Assembly: GCA_035689165.1 (NCBI GenBank)
Contig: DASSLZ010000069.1
Location: 1 to 5,438, forward strand
Length of the DNA stretch: 5,438 nucleotides
Origin: DASQJL01 sp035689165
GTDB lineage: Bacteria > Eisenbacteria > RBG-16-71-46 > SZUA-252
Direction of reading: 5' to 3'
Below are positions 1 to 5,438 of this stretch, one piece after another (position 1 is the first letter of the stretch; every line of letters begins with the position of its first letter). Both the position numbers and the translations under genes were made by a program. The notes beneath the pieces are model-generated. The model made no database searches. It saw only the letters and a list, made by a program, of their open reading frames with translations, and was not told the DNA's origin.

Positions 1-29
1 AACGAGTGAAGTAGACGGTACCTGACCAA

Positions 30-51
30 CTGCGCCCTAGAGGGGTCGCAG
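30..51 (-). terminator. Possible hairpin terminator after the symporter gene
   Basis: About 29 nt beyond the symporter stop (82-80), the minus strand can fold as CUGCG, bulged A, CCC, loop, GGG, CGCAG: 8 bp with one bulge (51-30). It is followed by UUGGU, not a real U-run. It could end the receptor-symporter transcript, or be chance in GC-rich DNA. The rest of 1-79 shows no gene. Confidence 0.3.
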
Positions 52-79
52 CGAATTGGGGACAGGCGGCACGCATCGA

Positions 80-1453
80 CTAGCTTCTTACGATTCGCCC
101 ACCCGCCCATAGTATCGCGCTCGCCAACAGGCCGGGGTAGATCGGTTCGATCCCGAGCGGGTAGGCGCCGCCGCTCAGGCGGGCCGCGAGGAGCCACGCG
201 AGCGCCACCGCTCCCCCGACGGTCATCGAGGCCGCGGCGAACGCGGGCCGGGTGCGCCAGCCCGCCCGGTAGGACGTGACCAGGGGGACGAGCAGCGCCG
301 AAACGCCGACGGAGCCGACGTCGTGCCACAGGTCCACGGCGGAGCGAAAGAAGAGGGCCAGCGCGATCGACACCGCGGCCGTGATCACGAATCCGATCTG
401 CACGTATCCGTTCACGCGCGACTCGTCGCGCTCCCGCCGCCAGCGCCAGACCAGGTCGCGCCCGAAATTCACGCCGCCGATGAACGTGTAGCCGTCCACC
501 GTGGACATCACCGTCGCGAACAGCCCGAGGTAGAAGAGGCCCCGGACCACGGGGGGCAGGAAGCGGATGGCCAGCTCGGGATAGGACGAAACCGGATCGG
601 CCAGGTGCGGCATCAGCGCCCGCGCGTACATGCCGGTGAACGTCGTGAGGAAGTCGAAGAGGATCCAGAAGCCGATCGAGATCCAGACGCCGCGCACGGC
701 GGTCTTCTCGTCCTGCGCCGCGAAGGCGCGTTGGTAGAAGGTTGGCTCGACCAATGTCTGCAGCGCGATCAGGTACCAGACGAACACGTACTGCGGCGCG
801 TTCCCGCCGTGCCAGACGAAGTGCGTGTGCGGGAGGTGCGTGGTCAGGAAGCCGAGTCCGCCATAGCGCGCGACCAGGAGCGGCAGCGCCACCAGGAACC
901 CCGCGTACATGAGGATGAACTGGAGGTTGTCGGCGCGCACCACGGAGCGAAGCCCTCCGCGCAGCGAGTACGCGGTGGAGATCGCGGTGCCGCCCACGAT
1001 GCAGACCCAGAGCGGCCCGCCGAAGATGAGCTGGGCCAGGATGCCCACCATCAGCACGTAGGGCGCGGGCGAAGAGAGGAACTGGATCACCACGGCGCCG
1101 ATCAGCGCGGAGGCGCGCCCGTAGGCGGACTCCAGCTGGTCCGGGACCGAGTAGAGCTGGGAAGCGCGGGCGCGGCGGGCGATGAACAGCGCGAAGAGTG
1201 CCGCGCCGACGTAATAGGGCGCGCCGAACACGAGCCAGTTGGAGATGCCGTAGCGGTAGGAGTACTCCCCCACGCCGAGCACGCCGCCATACCAGGTCGA
1301 GACCAGCGTCATGACGAACGACGGCAAGGAGAGCCGGCGCCCCATGACCAGGAACTCGTCCACCGGCTTCTTCGCCGTGCCGAAGAGCCGGAATCCGAGA
1401 TAGAGCAGGAACCCGGCGTAGAGCGCGAGGAGTACGAGGTCGACGGGCGCCGT
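80..1453 (-). CDS. Sodium:solute symporter (SSF) family permease, probable thiamin or thiamin-precursor transporter; unusual start codon
   Basis: Inner-membrane Na+-coupled permease of the SSF (PutP/PanF/SGLT) family. With the ACG start at 1453-1451 it is 457 residues, within the family's usual 450-550. Features seen: a first hydrophobic helix at about residues 5-24 followed by the basic segment 'FGTAKK'; the family block 'VDEFLVMGRR' at 31-40; 'GGLRSVVRADNLQ' at about 166-178, the SSF loop that normally reads GG-x-x-A/S-V-x-x-T/A-D-x-x-Q; 'PTFYQRAFAA' at about 237-246; and 'MSTVDG' at 316-321, matching the MST-A-D-S segment that carries Na+-ligand Ser/Thr residues in SSF structures. The last Ser is replaced by Gly. 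Many hydrophobic segments follow to the C-terminus, which ends 'GGRIVRS'. It lies 2 bp after the receptor stop codon, so it is co-transcribed and probably translationally coupled under the TPP riboswitch. That context, not the sequence, suggests thiamin, HMP or a related substrate. A GTG at 1363 is the first standard start but would delete helix 1. Family: very confident; substrate: inferred. Confidence 0.88.
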   Translation of the reverse strand, partial: TAPVDLVLLALYAGFLLYLGFRLFGTAKKPVDEFLVMGRRLSLPSFVMTLVSTWYGGVLGVGEYSYRYGISNWLVFGAPYYVGAALFALFIARRARASQLYSVPDQLESAYGRASALIGAVVIQFLSSPAPYVLMVGILAQLIFGGPLWVCIVGGTAISTAYSLRGGLRSVVRADNLQFILMYAGFLVALPLLVARYGGLGFLTTHLPHTHFVWHGGNAPQYVFVWYLIALQTLVEPTFYQRAFAAQDEKTAVRGVWISIGFWILFDFLTTFTGMYARALMPHLADPVSSYPELAIRFLPPVVRGLFYLGLFATVMSTVDGYTFIGGVNFGRDLVWRWRRERDESRVNGYVQIGFVITAAVSIALALFFRSAVDLWHDVGSVGVSALLVPLVTSYRAGWRTRPAFAAASMTVGGAVALAWLLAARLSGGAYPLGIEPIYPGLLASAILWAGGRIVRS

Positions 1454-1455
1454 GC

Positions 1456-4065
1456 CTAGAACTCCACGCGGAGGGCCGCGAACACGCTCCGCTTCGAGGC
1501 CGGGTAGAAGTAGGGGATCTCGTCGAAGACATATCCCGCCGTCTCGTAGCGAAGCCCGGTCAGATTCATCCCGTGCACGTCCAGCGCGAGCGACTTCTGC
1601 CCCAGCGCGCGCGCCCCGACCAGCGGCGTCAGGTCCAGCGTCAGGGCGGCGTTCAGAACCGCGTGCTCCTCGACGAACTTGTGCTGATATCCCTGTACCG
1701 CGCGAAGCGCGGAATTCCTTCGATTGTCCTCGGAATTGTCGAGATACTGCCTACCCGTTTCGACCATGGTGGCTGCGATTCTAGAACCACCGCGCCGATA
1801 GCCCACCGTCACATTCGCCATCCGGTCGGGAAATCCCGCGATGGCGTTCCCGCTGTAGTCGTTGAAGACCCCCGGTGCGATGAACTCCCGGTAGTCGCCG
1901 AAGCGGTTCTTGCCGAATGTGGCGTTGCCCGAGAGCTCCATCCCGCTCCGGTGCGTATAGCCGAGCTCGGCTTCGACCCCCTTGTGCGCCGAGCGCGCCG
2001 CGTTTCCGGTGATCGGATTGCCGAGGACGTCGATCTGGCCGAAGGGCACGATCTCGTTCCGGAAATCCAGCCAGAATCCGGTCAGGCGCAGGAAGGCGTT
2101 TCCCTGCTTCCAGCCGAGCCCGGCTTCGAAATCGCGCAGGTGCTCGGGGTCGATCAGGGGGTCTTCGTAGATGTGGTTCGCCGGATCCAGCCGGCGGAAG
2201 AGCGGCACGCTGGTCGGGTCGTCGGCGCGGTAGATCTCGCTCAATATCGGCTCCACGCGCACGTAGGCGAAGGACGCGAACGCGTTCCACCGCTCATTTG
2301 GATTCCAGTTCACGCCCACGCGCGGGTTCAGGAACGAGTAGTTCAGGTGGAAATCGTAGCCGTTGTACCGGTCGTCGCCGATGGCATAGCGGGTGCTCCT
2401 CAGCTGAAGGCTGCCGGTCAGGCGCACGTCGTGGCGCAGATTGTAGGCTTCCTGCGCGAAGCCCGACAGGACGCGCACGCGGCCGGTGTAGTCGTAGAAC
2501 ACGTGGTTCGGCTCAGTCCCCGGCGGTAGCGCCGCGCTCCAGGTCAGCTCGCCCCAGTGGCGGCCGTCGTGCTCGCGCCACTCGCCGCCCAGGGTCAGCT
2601 CGCCCTTCTCATGCTTCAGGCGCGCGCGCGGCACCCATCCGTAGTGCCGGTTCCGCACCCACAGCCGCTGCGTCATGTCCGAGCCGGTCACCAGGAACTG
2701 GCCGTTCGGTTGCGCTTCCGGCACTCCGAGCGAATCGGTCAGGTAGTACGCGGCCGGATACAGCGTGTCCGAGGGAACGTAGAAGGATGGGAGCTGCCGC
2801 GACGCGAACGACTGCGGGCCGTACGGCAGGTCGTCGTAGTAGCCCTTGCCCGGGAAGTAGAAGGCCGACGACGTGAGCGACGCGCGATCGGTCAGGCGGA
2901 TGTCGTTGATCAGCTCGTAGTGCGGCTCGAAGAAGTTGTCAGTCTCGTTCCGCCAGTTGAGCGGGTTGAAGCGGCGGTCGCGATCGGGATCGCCCGTATA
3001 TCGGCCATCCAGGTACGAGCGGTCCACGGCGTAGTAGGCCAGGTGGAGCTGCTCCGGTCCGCCGTACAGATTGACGCGCGTCGTCATCCAGGAGTCGAGG
3101 CGCGCCGCCGTGAACTGATAGGCCCAGAGCCGCGACCAGGACTGCTCGCGGTAGCCGTCGCTCACAACGCGGGAGTAGCGTCCCGAGATGGCGTAGGTGT
3201 TGTCGAGCAGCCCGCTCTGGTAGAGCGCGGTGAAGCGCGTCGTGCCGTACGAGCCGCCGCCCGCTTCGAACGCGATCCGCCGTTCGCGCGGCACCTGCAA
3301 CAGCTCGACGTTCATAGAGCCGCCCACGGCGCTCGCCCCGTAGAGCGCGCTTCCCACGCCGCGCTGCACCTGCACCGATGCCGTCCCCGAGAGGAGATCG
3401 GGGTGGTCCACCCAGTAGACCTCGTGCGATTCGGGGTCGTTCAGCGGGATGCCGTCGATCGTCACGGCCACGCGCCGCTGCGCAAATCCCCGAATCTTGA
3501 CGTACGAATAGCCCACGCCGTTCCCCGCGTCGGAGTAGGCGTAGACGCCGGGCGTCTCGGCCAGGAGCATCGGCGGGTCCTGCGCCCAGTAGCGCGCCTG
3601 GATTTCCGGCTTCGGCAACTCGGTGAAGGGCACGGGGGATTCGCGCTCGACGGCGCGCGTCGTGGAGACCTCGATCGTGGGGAGCGGGAGCGCGTGCGCC
3701 TCGAGCCGAACGATCAGTGCGCCCGCGTTCGGATCGGTCACGTCGTAGGCGACGCGCGTCGTGGAGTAGCCGAGCCGCGACACCTCGACCGTGCCGCGCG
3801 GCGCCGCCAGGCCGGTGAGCTGGAACTCGCCGTTGGCGTCGGTCGCGGTTTCGCGCGCGCCTCCGCTCGGCGCGTCCACCGTGCGGACGCGCGCGTCGGC
3901 GACGGGACGACGCTCGGCGTCCACCACCTGCCCGCGCAGGATGCGCGGGTACACGGGGGGAGCGCTCGAATCGGTCTGAGCGCGGACGGCCGAGGCGCCG
4001 GCGAAGAGGACGAGCGCTACAGCGGCACCGGAGAGCAGCCGGCCGGCGAAGCGGAGAGGCGACAT
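1456..4065 (-). CDS. TonB-dependent outer-membrane receptor under TPP riboswitch control, probable thiamin receptor
   Basis: Outer-membrane beta-barrel importer powered by TonB-ExbBD, 869 residues, a normal size for receptors with an N-terminal extension. The ATG at 4065 is chosen because AAGGTG lies 6 nt upstream and a signal peptide begins directly after it; the TTG at 4086 would overlap that ribosome site. Order of parts: signal peptide 1-29 ending 'AVRA' before Gln30; a CarboxypepD-regulatory-like beta-sandwich at about 41-122 ('RGQVVDAERRPVADARV', then 'TDANGEFQLTGL'); a TonB-box-like 'PTIEVSTTR' at about 129-137; a plug domain at about 145-255 with 'KIRGFAQRRVAVTIDGIPLN' and 'RGVGSALYGASAVGGSMNV'; then a long barrel rich in alternating aromatic strands, ending in Phe ('ALRVEF'), the usual outer-membrane protein C-terminus. 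The TPP riboswitch in its leader points to thiamin or a thiamin precursor as ligand, as for Omr1 of Bacteroidetes. The next gene, an SSF permease, would carry the ligand across the inner membrane. Receptor identity is near certain; ligand is inferred from regulation. Confidence 0.95.
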   Translation of the reverse strand: MSPLRFAGRLLSGAAVALVLFAGASAVRAQTDSSAPPVYPRILRGQVVDAERRPVADARVRTVDAPSGGARETATDANGEFQLTGLAAPRGTVEVSRLGYSTTRVAYDVTDPNAGALIVRLEAHALPLPTIEVSTTRAVERESPVPFTELPKPEIQARYWAQDPPMLLAETPGVYAYSDAGNGVGYSYVKIRGFAQRRVAVTIDGIPLNDPESHEVYWVDHPDLLSGTASVQVQRGVGSALYGASAVGGSMNVELLQVPRERRIAFEAGGGSYGTTRFTALYQSGLLDNTYAISGRYSRVVSDGYREQSWSRLWAYQFTAARLDSWMTTRVNLYGGPEQLHLAYYAVDRSYLDGRYTGDPDRDRRFNPLNWRNETDNFFEPHYELINDIRLTDRASLTSSAFYFPGKGYYDDLPYGPQSFASRQLPSFYVPSDTLYPAAYYLTDSLGVPEAQPNGQFLVTGSDMTQRLWVRNRHYGWVPRARLKHEKGELTLGGEWREHDGRHWGELTWSAALPPGTEPNHVFYDYTGRVRVLSGFAQEAYNLRHDVRLTGSLQLRSTRYAIGDDRYNGYDFHLNYSFLNPRVGVNWNPNERWNAFASFAYVRVEPILSEIYRADDPTSVPLFRRLDPANHIYEDPLIDPEHLRDFEAGLGWKQGNAFLRLTGFWLDFRNEIVPFGQIDVLGNPITGNAARSAHKGVEAELGYTHRSGMELSGNATFGKNRFGDYREFIAPGVFNDYSGNAIAGFPDRMANVTVGYRRGGSRIAATMVETGRQYLDNSEDNRRNSALRAVQGYQHKFVEEHAVLNAALTLDLTPLVGARALGQKSLALDVHGMNLTGLRYETAGYVFDEIPYFYPASKRSVFAALRVEF
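1462..1467 (-). promoter_or_regulatory. Shine-Dalgarno site supporting an ACG start for the symporter
   Basis: On the minus strand GTGGAG (1467-1462) lies inside the last codons of the receptor gene. Its GGAG is followed by an 8-nt spacer that contains the receptor TAG stop, and then by ACG at 1453-1451. This is normal SD-to-start spacing, and the ACG is exactly where SSF proteins usually begin, a few residues before helix 1. No ATG, GTG or TTG exists in this frame between the receptor's 3' end and 1363. The site could equally be a remnant if the true base is T (ATG) and the assembly carries an error. Confidence 0.5.
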
Positions 4066-4071
4066 CGAGGG

Positions 4072-4084
4072 CACCTTCCTTCCC
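4072..4084 (-). promoter_or_regulatory. Ribosome binding site deciding the receptor start
   Basis: The minus strand reads GGGAAGGAAGGTG from 4084 to 4072, with two AAGG repeats. The second, AAGGTG, ends 6 nt before the ATG at 4065-4063. It matches the anti-Shine-Dalgarno sequence well and fixes the start at 4065. Part of it (GAAGGU, 4078-4073) is exactly complementary to ACCUUC at 4131-4126 in the leader, so it could be masked in one RNA conformation. Confidence 0.75.
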
Positions 4085-4090
4085 AAGCAA

Positions 4091-4122
4091 TCGGGCCGCG
4101 CCCAGGAGAGGACGCGGCCCGA
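4091..4122 (-). terminator. GC-rich leader hairpin, possible riboswitch expression-platform terminator
   Basis: A perfect 10-bp inverted repeat: in RNA, UCGGGCCGCG (4122-4113), a 12-nt loop, then CGCGGCCCGA (4100-4091). It sits between the TPP aptamer and the receptor ribosome site. The RNA after it reads UUGCUUGG, a poor U-tract, so it may be a weak intrinsic terminator, a Rho-assisted stop, or a structural element that brings an anti-SD sequence near the ribosome site. The stem itself is directly visible; its role is inferred from position. Confidence 0.6.
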
Positions 4123-4140
4123 CGAGAAGGTCTCTTGTCG
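4120..4140 (-). other. Alternative leader hairpin between the aptamer and the GC hairpin
   Basis: RNA from 4140 to 4120 can fold as CGAC, AA bulge, GAGA, loop CCU, UCUC, GUCG. It shares bases 4140-4139 with the 3' strand of aptamer helix P1 and bases 4122-4120 with the 5' arm of the downstream 10-bp hairpin. It could therefore act as an antiterminator-like element, formed when P1 is not stabilised by TPP. The overlaps are only 2-3 nt each, so the competition may be weak. Confidence 0.35.
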
Positions 4141-4223
4141 TCCCGTTTCCCTACGCTGGTATGACCCAGATCAGGTTCTAGGGTTTGATCTCAGGCCGGT
4201 ATCCCGGCCACCCCTAACGGACG
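4139..4223 (-). promoter_or_regulatory. TPP riboswitch (THI-box) aptamer
   Basis: Metabolite-sensing RNA that binds thiamin pyrophosphate, in the leader of the receptor-symporter unit. Elements seen in the minus-strand RNA: helix P1, CGUCCGUU (4223-4216) with AAC-G-GGACG (4147-4139), 8 bp with one bulged G; P2, GGGU (4213-4210) with ACCC (4184-4181); a compact P3, GGCCGG-GAUA-CCGGCC (4209-4194); the invariant CUGAGA (4194-4189), which recognises the pyrimidine moiety; and the second conserved block ACCUGAUCUGG (4176-4166) with P5 closing as CUGG/CCAG, followed by ACCAGCGUAGGGA (4160-4148), which binds the pyrophosphate. Every hallmark of the class is present and P3 is minimal. In bacteria this class normally lowers expression of thiamin synthesis or transport genes when TPP is abundant. 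Here it lies about 75 nt upstream of the receptor ATG. Confidence 0.98.
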
Positions 4224-4228
4224 GTGTC

Positions 4229-4258
4229 ACGATGCGCCCCCGGAACGGGGGTTGTCAA
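4229..4258 (-). promoter_or_regulatory. Candidate promoter for the riboswitch transcript
   Basis: A perfect TTGACA lies at 4258-4253 on the minus strand; its TGA is the stop codon of the lipoprotein gene. At 18 bp spacing stands CATCGT (4234-4229), a poor -10 with three of six consensus bases. A start about 7 nt further on would fall at the first base of aptamer helix P1. The spacer is a GC palindrome and the sigma-factor preference of the host is unknown, so this is only a candidate. Read-through from the lipoprotein gene is the alternative. Confidence 0.25.
4237..4251 (-). terminator. Short GC hairpin just after the lipoprotein gene
   Basis: The minus strand reads CCCCCG-TTC-CGGGGG, a perfect 6-bp stem with a 3-nt loop, beginning 3 nt after the lipoprotein TGA stop (4257-4255). 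No U-run follows on this strand, so it is not a classic intrinsic terminator. It could mark the 3' end of the lipoprotein mRNA or hinder read-through into the riboswitch. Confidence 0.4.
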
Positions 4259-5238
4259 GGCGTGAGCGATGAGGGCTTCACCAGGCTGATCTGGTCCAGG
4301 ACCTCGTCGTGGTCGATGCTGGAGCTCCCGATCACGTTGCCATCCTCGTCCGTGGCCGGCGCCTCCAGGTGGTACTGGAAGCGGAGCTGGCCGGACCGGC
4401 CCATCCACAGACGGACGACGTCCTCAGGTCCAAGGGCTTCGTTCGGAATCCGGATCCGGTACGCCGGGAATCGCCCTGCCGGAAGGTCCAGGTCTTCGAT
4501 CCCTTCCACAACGGAACCGAAGAAGAAATCGGTGCGAATGGTCCACTCCTCCCCGGGACGCAGCGGATACACGAGGCGCGTGATTTCGTTGGGCAGAACG
4601 CCCGAACCACGCGCTGCTCCGTCCGAAGCCACGTAGCGATTCAGCACCTCGACCTTCCATTGAAGGCGATTCCAGGCGCGCTCGTAGGCATCGATCCGGT
4701 CCGGCAGGATCTTGGCGCGCAGCGCATCGGGCAGCGGACGAGCTGCCTGCATGCGCACGCCGTCGGGCCCGGTCGCGGCGGACGACATCACCGGCTCCGA
4801 CGCCCCGGACACATCCGCTTCATAAAGGCCGGATGCGTCCTGACGGTATCGGATCCACTGCGTGCTGATCCACGGCTCGGACTCGAACGGTATGGTCTGA
4901 ACCGTGGTCTCCTTCATGACCGTATACGTTCGACCGAAGAGAACCTCCGTGCCGGTCAACTCGCGCGTGATGTCATCGTGAATCGTGAAGCCGTCGACGC
5001 CGCCGCCGGCGTCCGTCATGACGAACCGGTCATCGCCGACCGAGTGCCAACGGTTGCCGATGGCGAGTGGAAAGAAGGCCCCCTGTGGGGCGGCCGCCAG
5101 CGAAGCGCGGCCGCTCAGGGATGCCTGGTTACCCAGGAGTGGAGCGGTGGGCGTATCGCGGCCGCAGCTTGTAAGGCCCACCAGGAGAAGGATCGGAACG
5201 AAGCTGATGCTCTTGCGGGTCCGAGGACTGGAGCGCAT
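4255..5238 (-). CDS. Predicted lipoprotein of unknown function
   Basis: 327 residues from the ATG at 5238, chosen because GAGGTGG (5249-5243) sits at good spacing and because it gives a clean lipoprotein signal: basic 'MRSSPRTRKS', hydrophobic 11-22, lipobox L22-T23-S24-Cys25. The ATG at 5292 would put 18 extra unhydrophobic residues in front. The mature protein should be lipid-anchored; Gly follows Cys, so there is no Asp+2 inner-membrane retention signal of the enterobacterial kind. A Thr/Pro/Ala/Ser-rich linker (about 27-52) leads to 'FFPLAIGNRW' (55-64), a block I associate with secreted or lipoprotein families whose members carry a 'FPLxxGNxW' opening. A second similar block, 'YPLRPGEEWTIRTDFFFGSVVEGIEDLDLPAGRFPAYRI', is split here by position: 'YPLRPGEEWTI' at about 223-233 and 'LPAGRFPAYRI' at about 249-259. 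The protein looks beta-rich, with no catalytic motif I recognise. It lies upstream of the riboswitch, so it is probably not in the thiamin regulon. Gene call is firm; function unknown. Confidence 0.88.
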   Translation of the reverse strand: MRSSPRTRKSISFVPILLLVGLTSCGRDTPTAPLLGNQASLSGRASLAAAPQGAFFPLAIGNRWHSVGDDRFVMTDAGGGVDGFTIHDDITRELTGTEVLFGRTYTVMKETTVQTIPFESEPWISTQWIRYRQDASGLYEADVSGASEPVMSSAATGPDGVRMQAARPLPDALRAKILPDRIDAYERAWNRLQWKVEVLNRYVASDGAARGSGVLPNEITRLVYPLRPGEEWTIRTDFFFGSVVEGIEDLDLPAGRFPAYRIRIPNEALGPEDVVRLWMGRSGQLRFQYHLEAPATDEDGNVIGSSSIDHDEVLDQISLVKPSSLTP

Positions 5239-5242
5239 GGGT

Positions 5243-5249
5243 CCACCTC
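5243..5249 (-). promoter_or_regulatory. Ribosome binding site deciding the lipoprotein start
   Basis: GAGGTGG on the minus strand, 4 nt before the ATG at 5238-5236, matches the GGAGGTG anti-SD complement closely. It supports the shorter start over the ATG at 5292, which has no comparable site and would spoil the lipoprotein signal. Confidence 0.7.
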
Positions 5250-5325
5250 GCGATGCGGCTTCGAAATGCGGGTTGCAAGGACTCATTAGCATAAGGGACC
5301 GTGGGGATCTGCCGATAGGCTACTC

Positions 5326-5438
5326 ATGACCACCCCGGCTGCCATTCTGACATGCGCCCTTCTCGCCGCCGCCCCGTTGTCGGCGCCCCATCCCGCGGGC
5401 TCGACCCAGGTCATTACCGATGTGCAGGGGCGGCTCTG
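5326..5438 (+). CDS. 5' end of a probable exported protein (runs off the window)
   Basis: An open frame of 37 codons to the window edge, with no stop. It begins 'MTTPAAILTCALLAAAPLSA', which reads as a hydrophobic signal-peptide-like segment with possible cleavage near 'LSA', then 'PHPAGSTQVITDVQGRL'. There is no basic residue before the hydrophobic stretch, and the upstream GATAGG is a weak ribosome site, so the start is uncertain. An in-frame TAG at 5287-5289 limits any upstream extension, and no other standard start lies between. It diverges from the lipoprotein gene across an 87-bp gap that must hold promoters for both. Too little is present to name a family. Confidence 0.45.
   Translation, partial: MTTPAAILTCALLAAAPLSAPHPAGSTQVITDVQGRL

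Noticed and set aside
1361..1363. GTG at 1363 as the symporter start (427 residues)
   Set aside because: It removes the first membrane helix, which is clearly encoded upstream in the same frame, leaves an 88+ bp gap inside an otherwise tight operon, and has only a weak GAAGAAG site before it.
1376..1454. GGCACGGCG present twice, at the proposed symporter start and 75 nt downstream
   Set aside because: A 9-nt match in GC-rich coding DNA, both encoding Gly-Thr-Ala; no flanking similarity, so not a meaningful repeat.
4063..4086. TTG at 4086 as the receptor start (876 residues)
   Set aside because: The TTG overlaps the strong ribosome site, has none of its own, and would add seven residues in front of a clean signal peptide that begins at the ATG at 4065.
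2557..4164. Long plus-strand open frame (535 codons) opposite the receptor
   Set aside because: It is a GC-rich antisense shadow: low-complexity Arg/Val/His/Ala-rich translation, no domain, and it runs through the riboswitch leader. The same applies to the plus-strand frames opposite the symporter (323-1459) and the lipoprotein (4309-5289).
5288..5316. Minus-strand promoter for the lipoprotein: TATGCT at 5293-5288
   Set aside because: The -10-like hexamer matches four of six bases, but at 17 bp spacing the -35 position reads ATCGGC, with no resemblance to TTGACA. Not strong enough to annotate.

Overview
The window is GC-rich DNA (codon third positions strongly G/C) from a Gram-negative bacterium. 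This is shown by a TonB-dependent outer-membrane receptor with a signal peptide and a terminal Phe, and by a lipobox lipoprotein. The lipoprotein style (a 'FFPLAIGNRW' block after a Thr/Pro/Ala-rich linker) and the CarboxypepD-like receptor N-terminus remind me of FCB-superphylum or Gemmatimonadota/Eisenbacteria-type genomes. That placement is an impression, not a demonstrated assignment.

Layout, read along the minus strand, which carries nearly everything. A predicted lipoprotein of unknown function (4255-5238) ends just before a GC hairpin. A textbook TPP (THI-box) riboswitch follows (4139-4223), then a leader with two alternative hairpins and a strong Shine-Dalgarno sequence (4066-4138). 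Next come an 869-residue TonB-dependent receptor (1456-4065) and, 2 bp after its stop codon, a sodium:solute symporter family (SSF) permease (80 to about 1453). The symporter has no ATG, GTG or TTG codon in front of its first membrane helix. The best start is an ACG codon with well-spaced GGAG. A possible hairpin lies at 30-51. On the plus strand, a probable secreted protein begins at 5326, divergent from the lipoprotein, and runs off the window.

How it fits together: the riboswitch senses intracellular thiamin pyrophosphate and should repress a two-gene unit when the vitamin is plentiful. The two genes supply one step across each membrane: a TonB-driven receptor for the outer membrane and a probable Na+-coupled permease for the inner membrane. 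The simplest reading is a complete thiamin (or thiamin-precursor) uptake operon. It resembles the omr1/pnuT arrangement of Bacteroidetes, but with an SSF permease in place of PnuT. The lipoprotein and the divergent gene lie upstream of the riboswitch and are probably outside this regulon.
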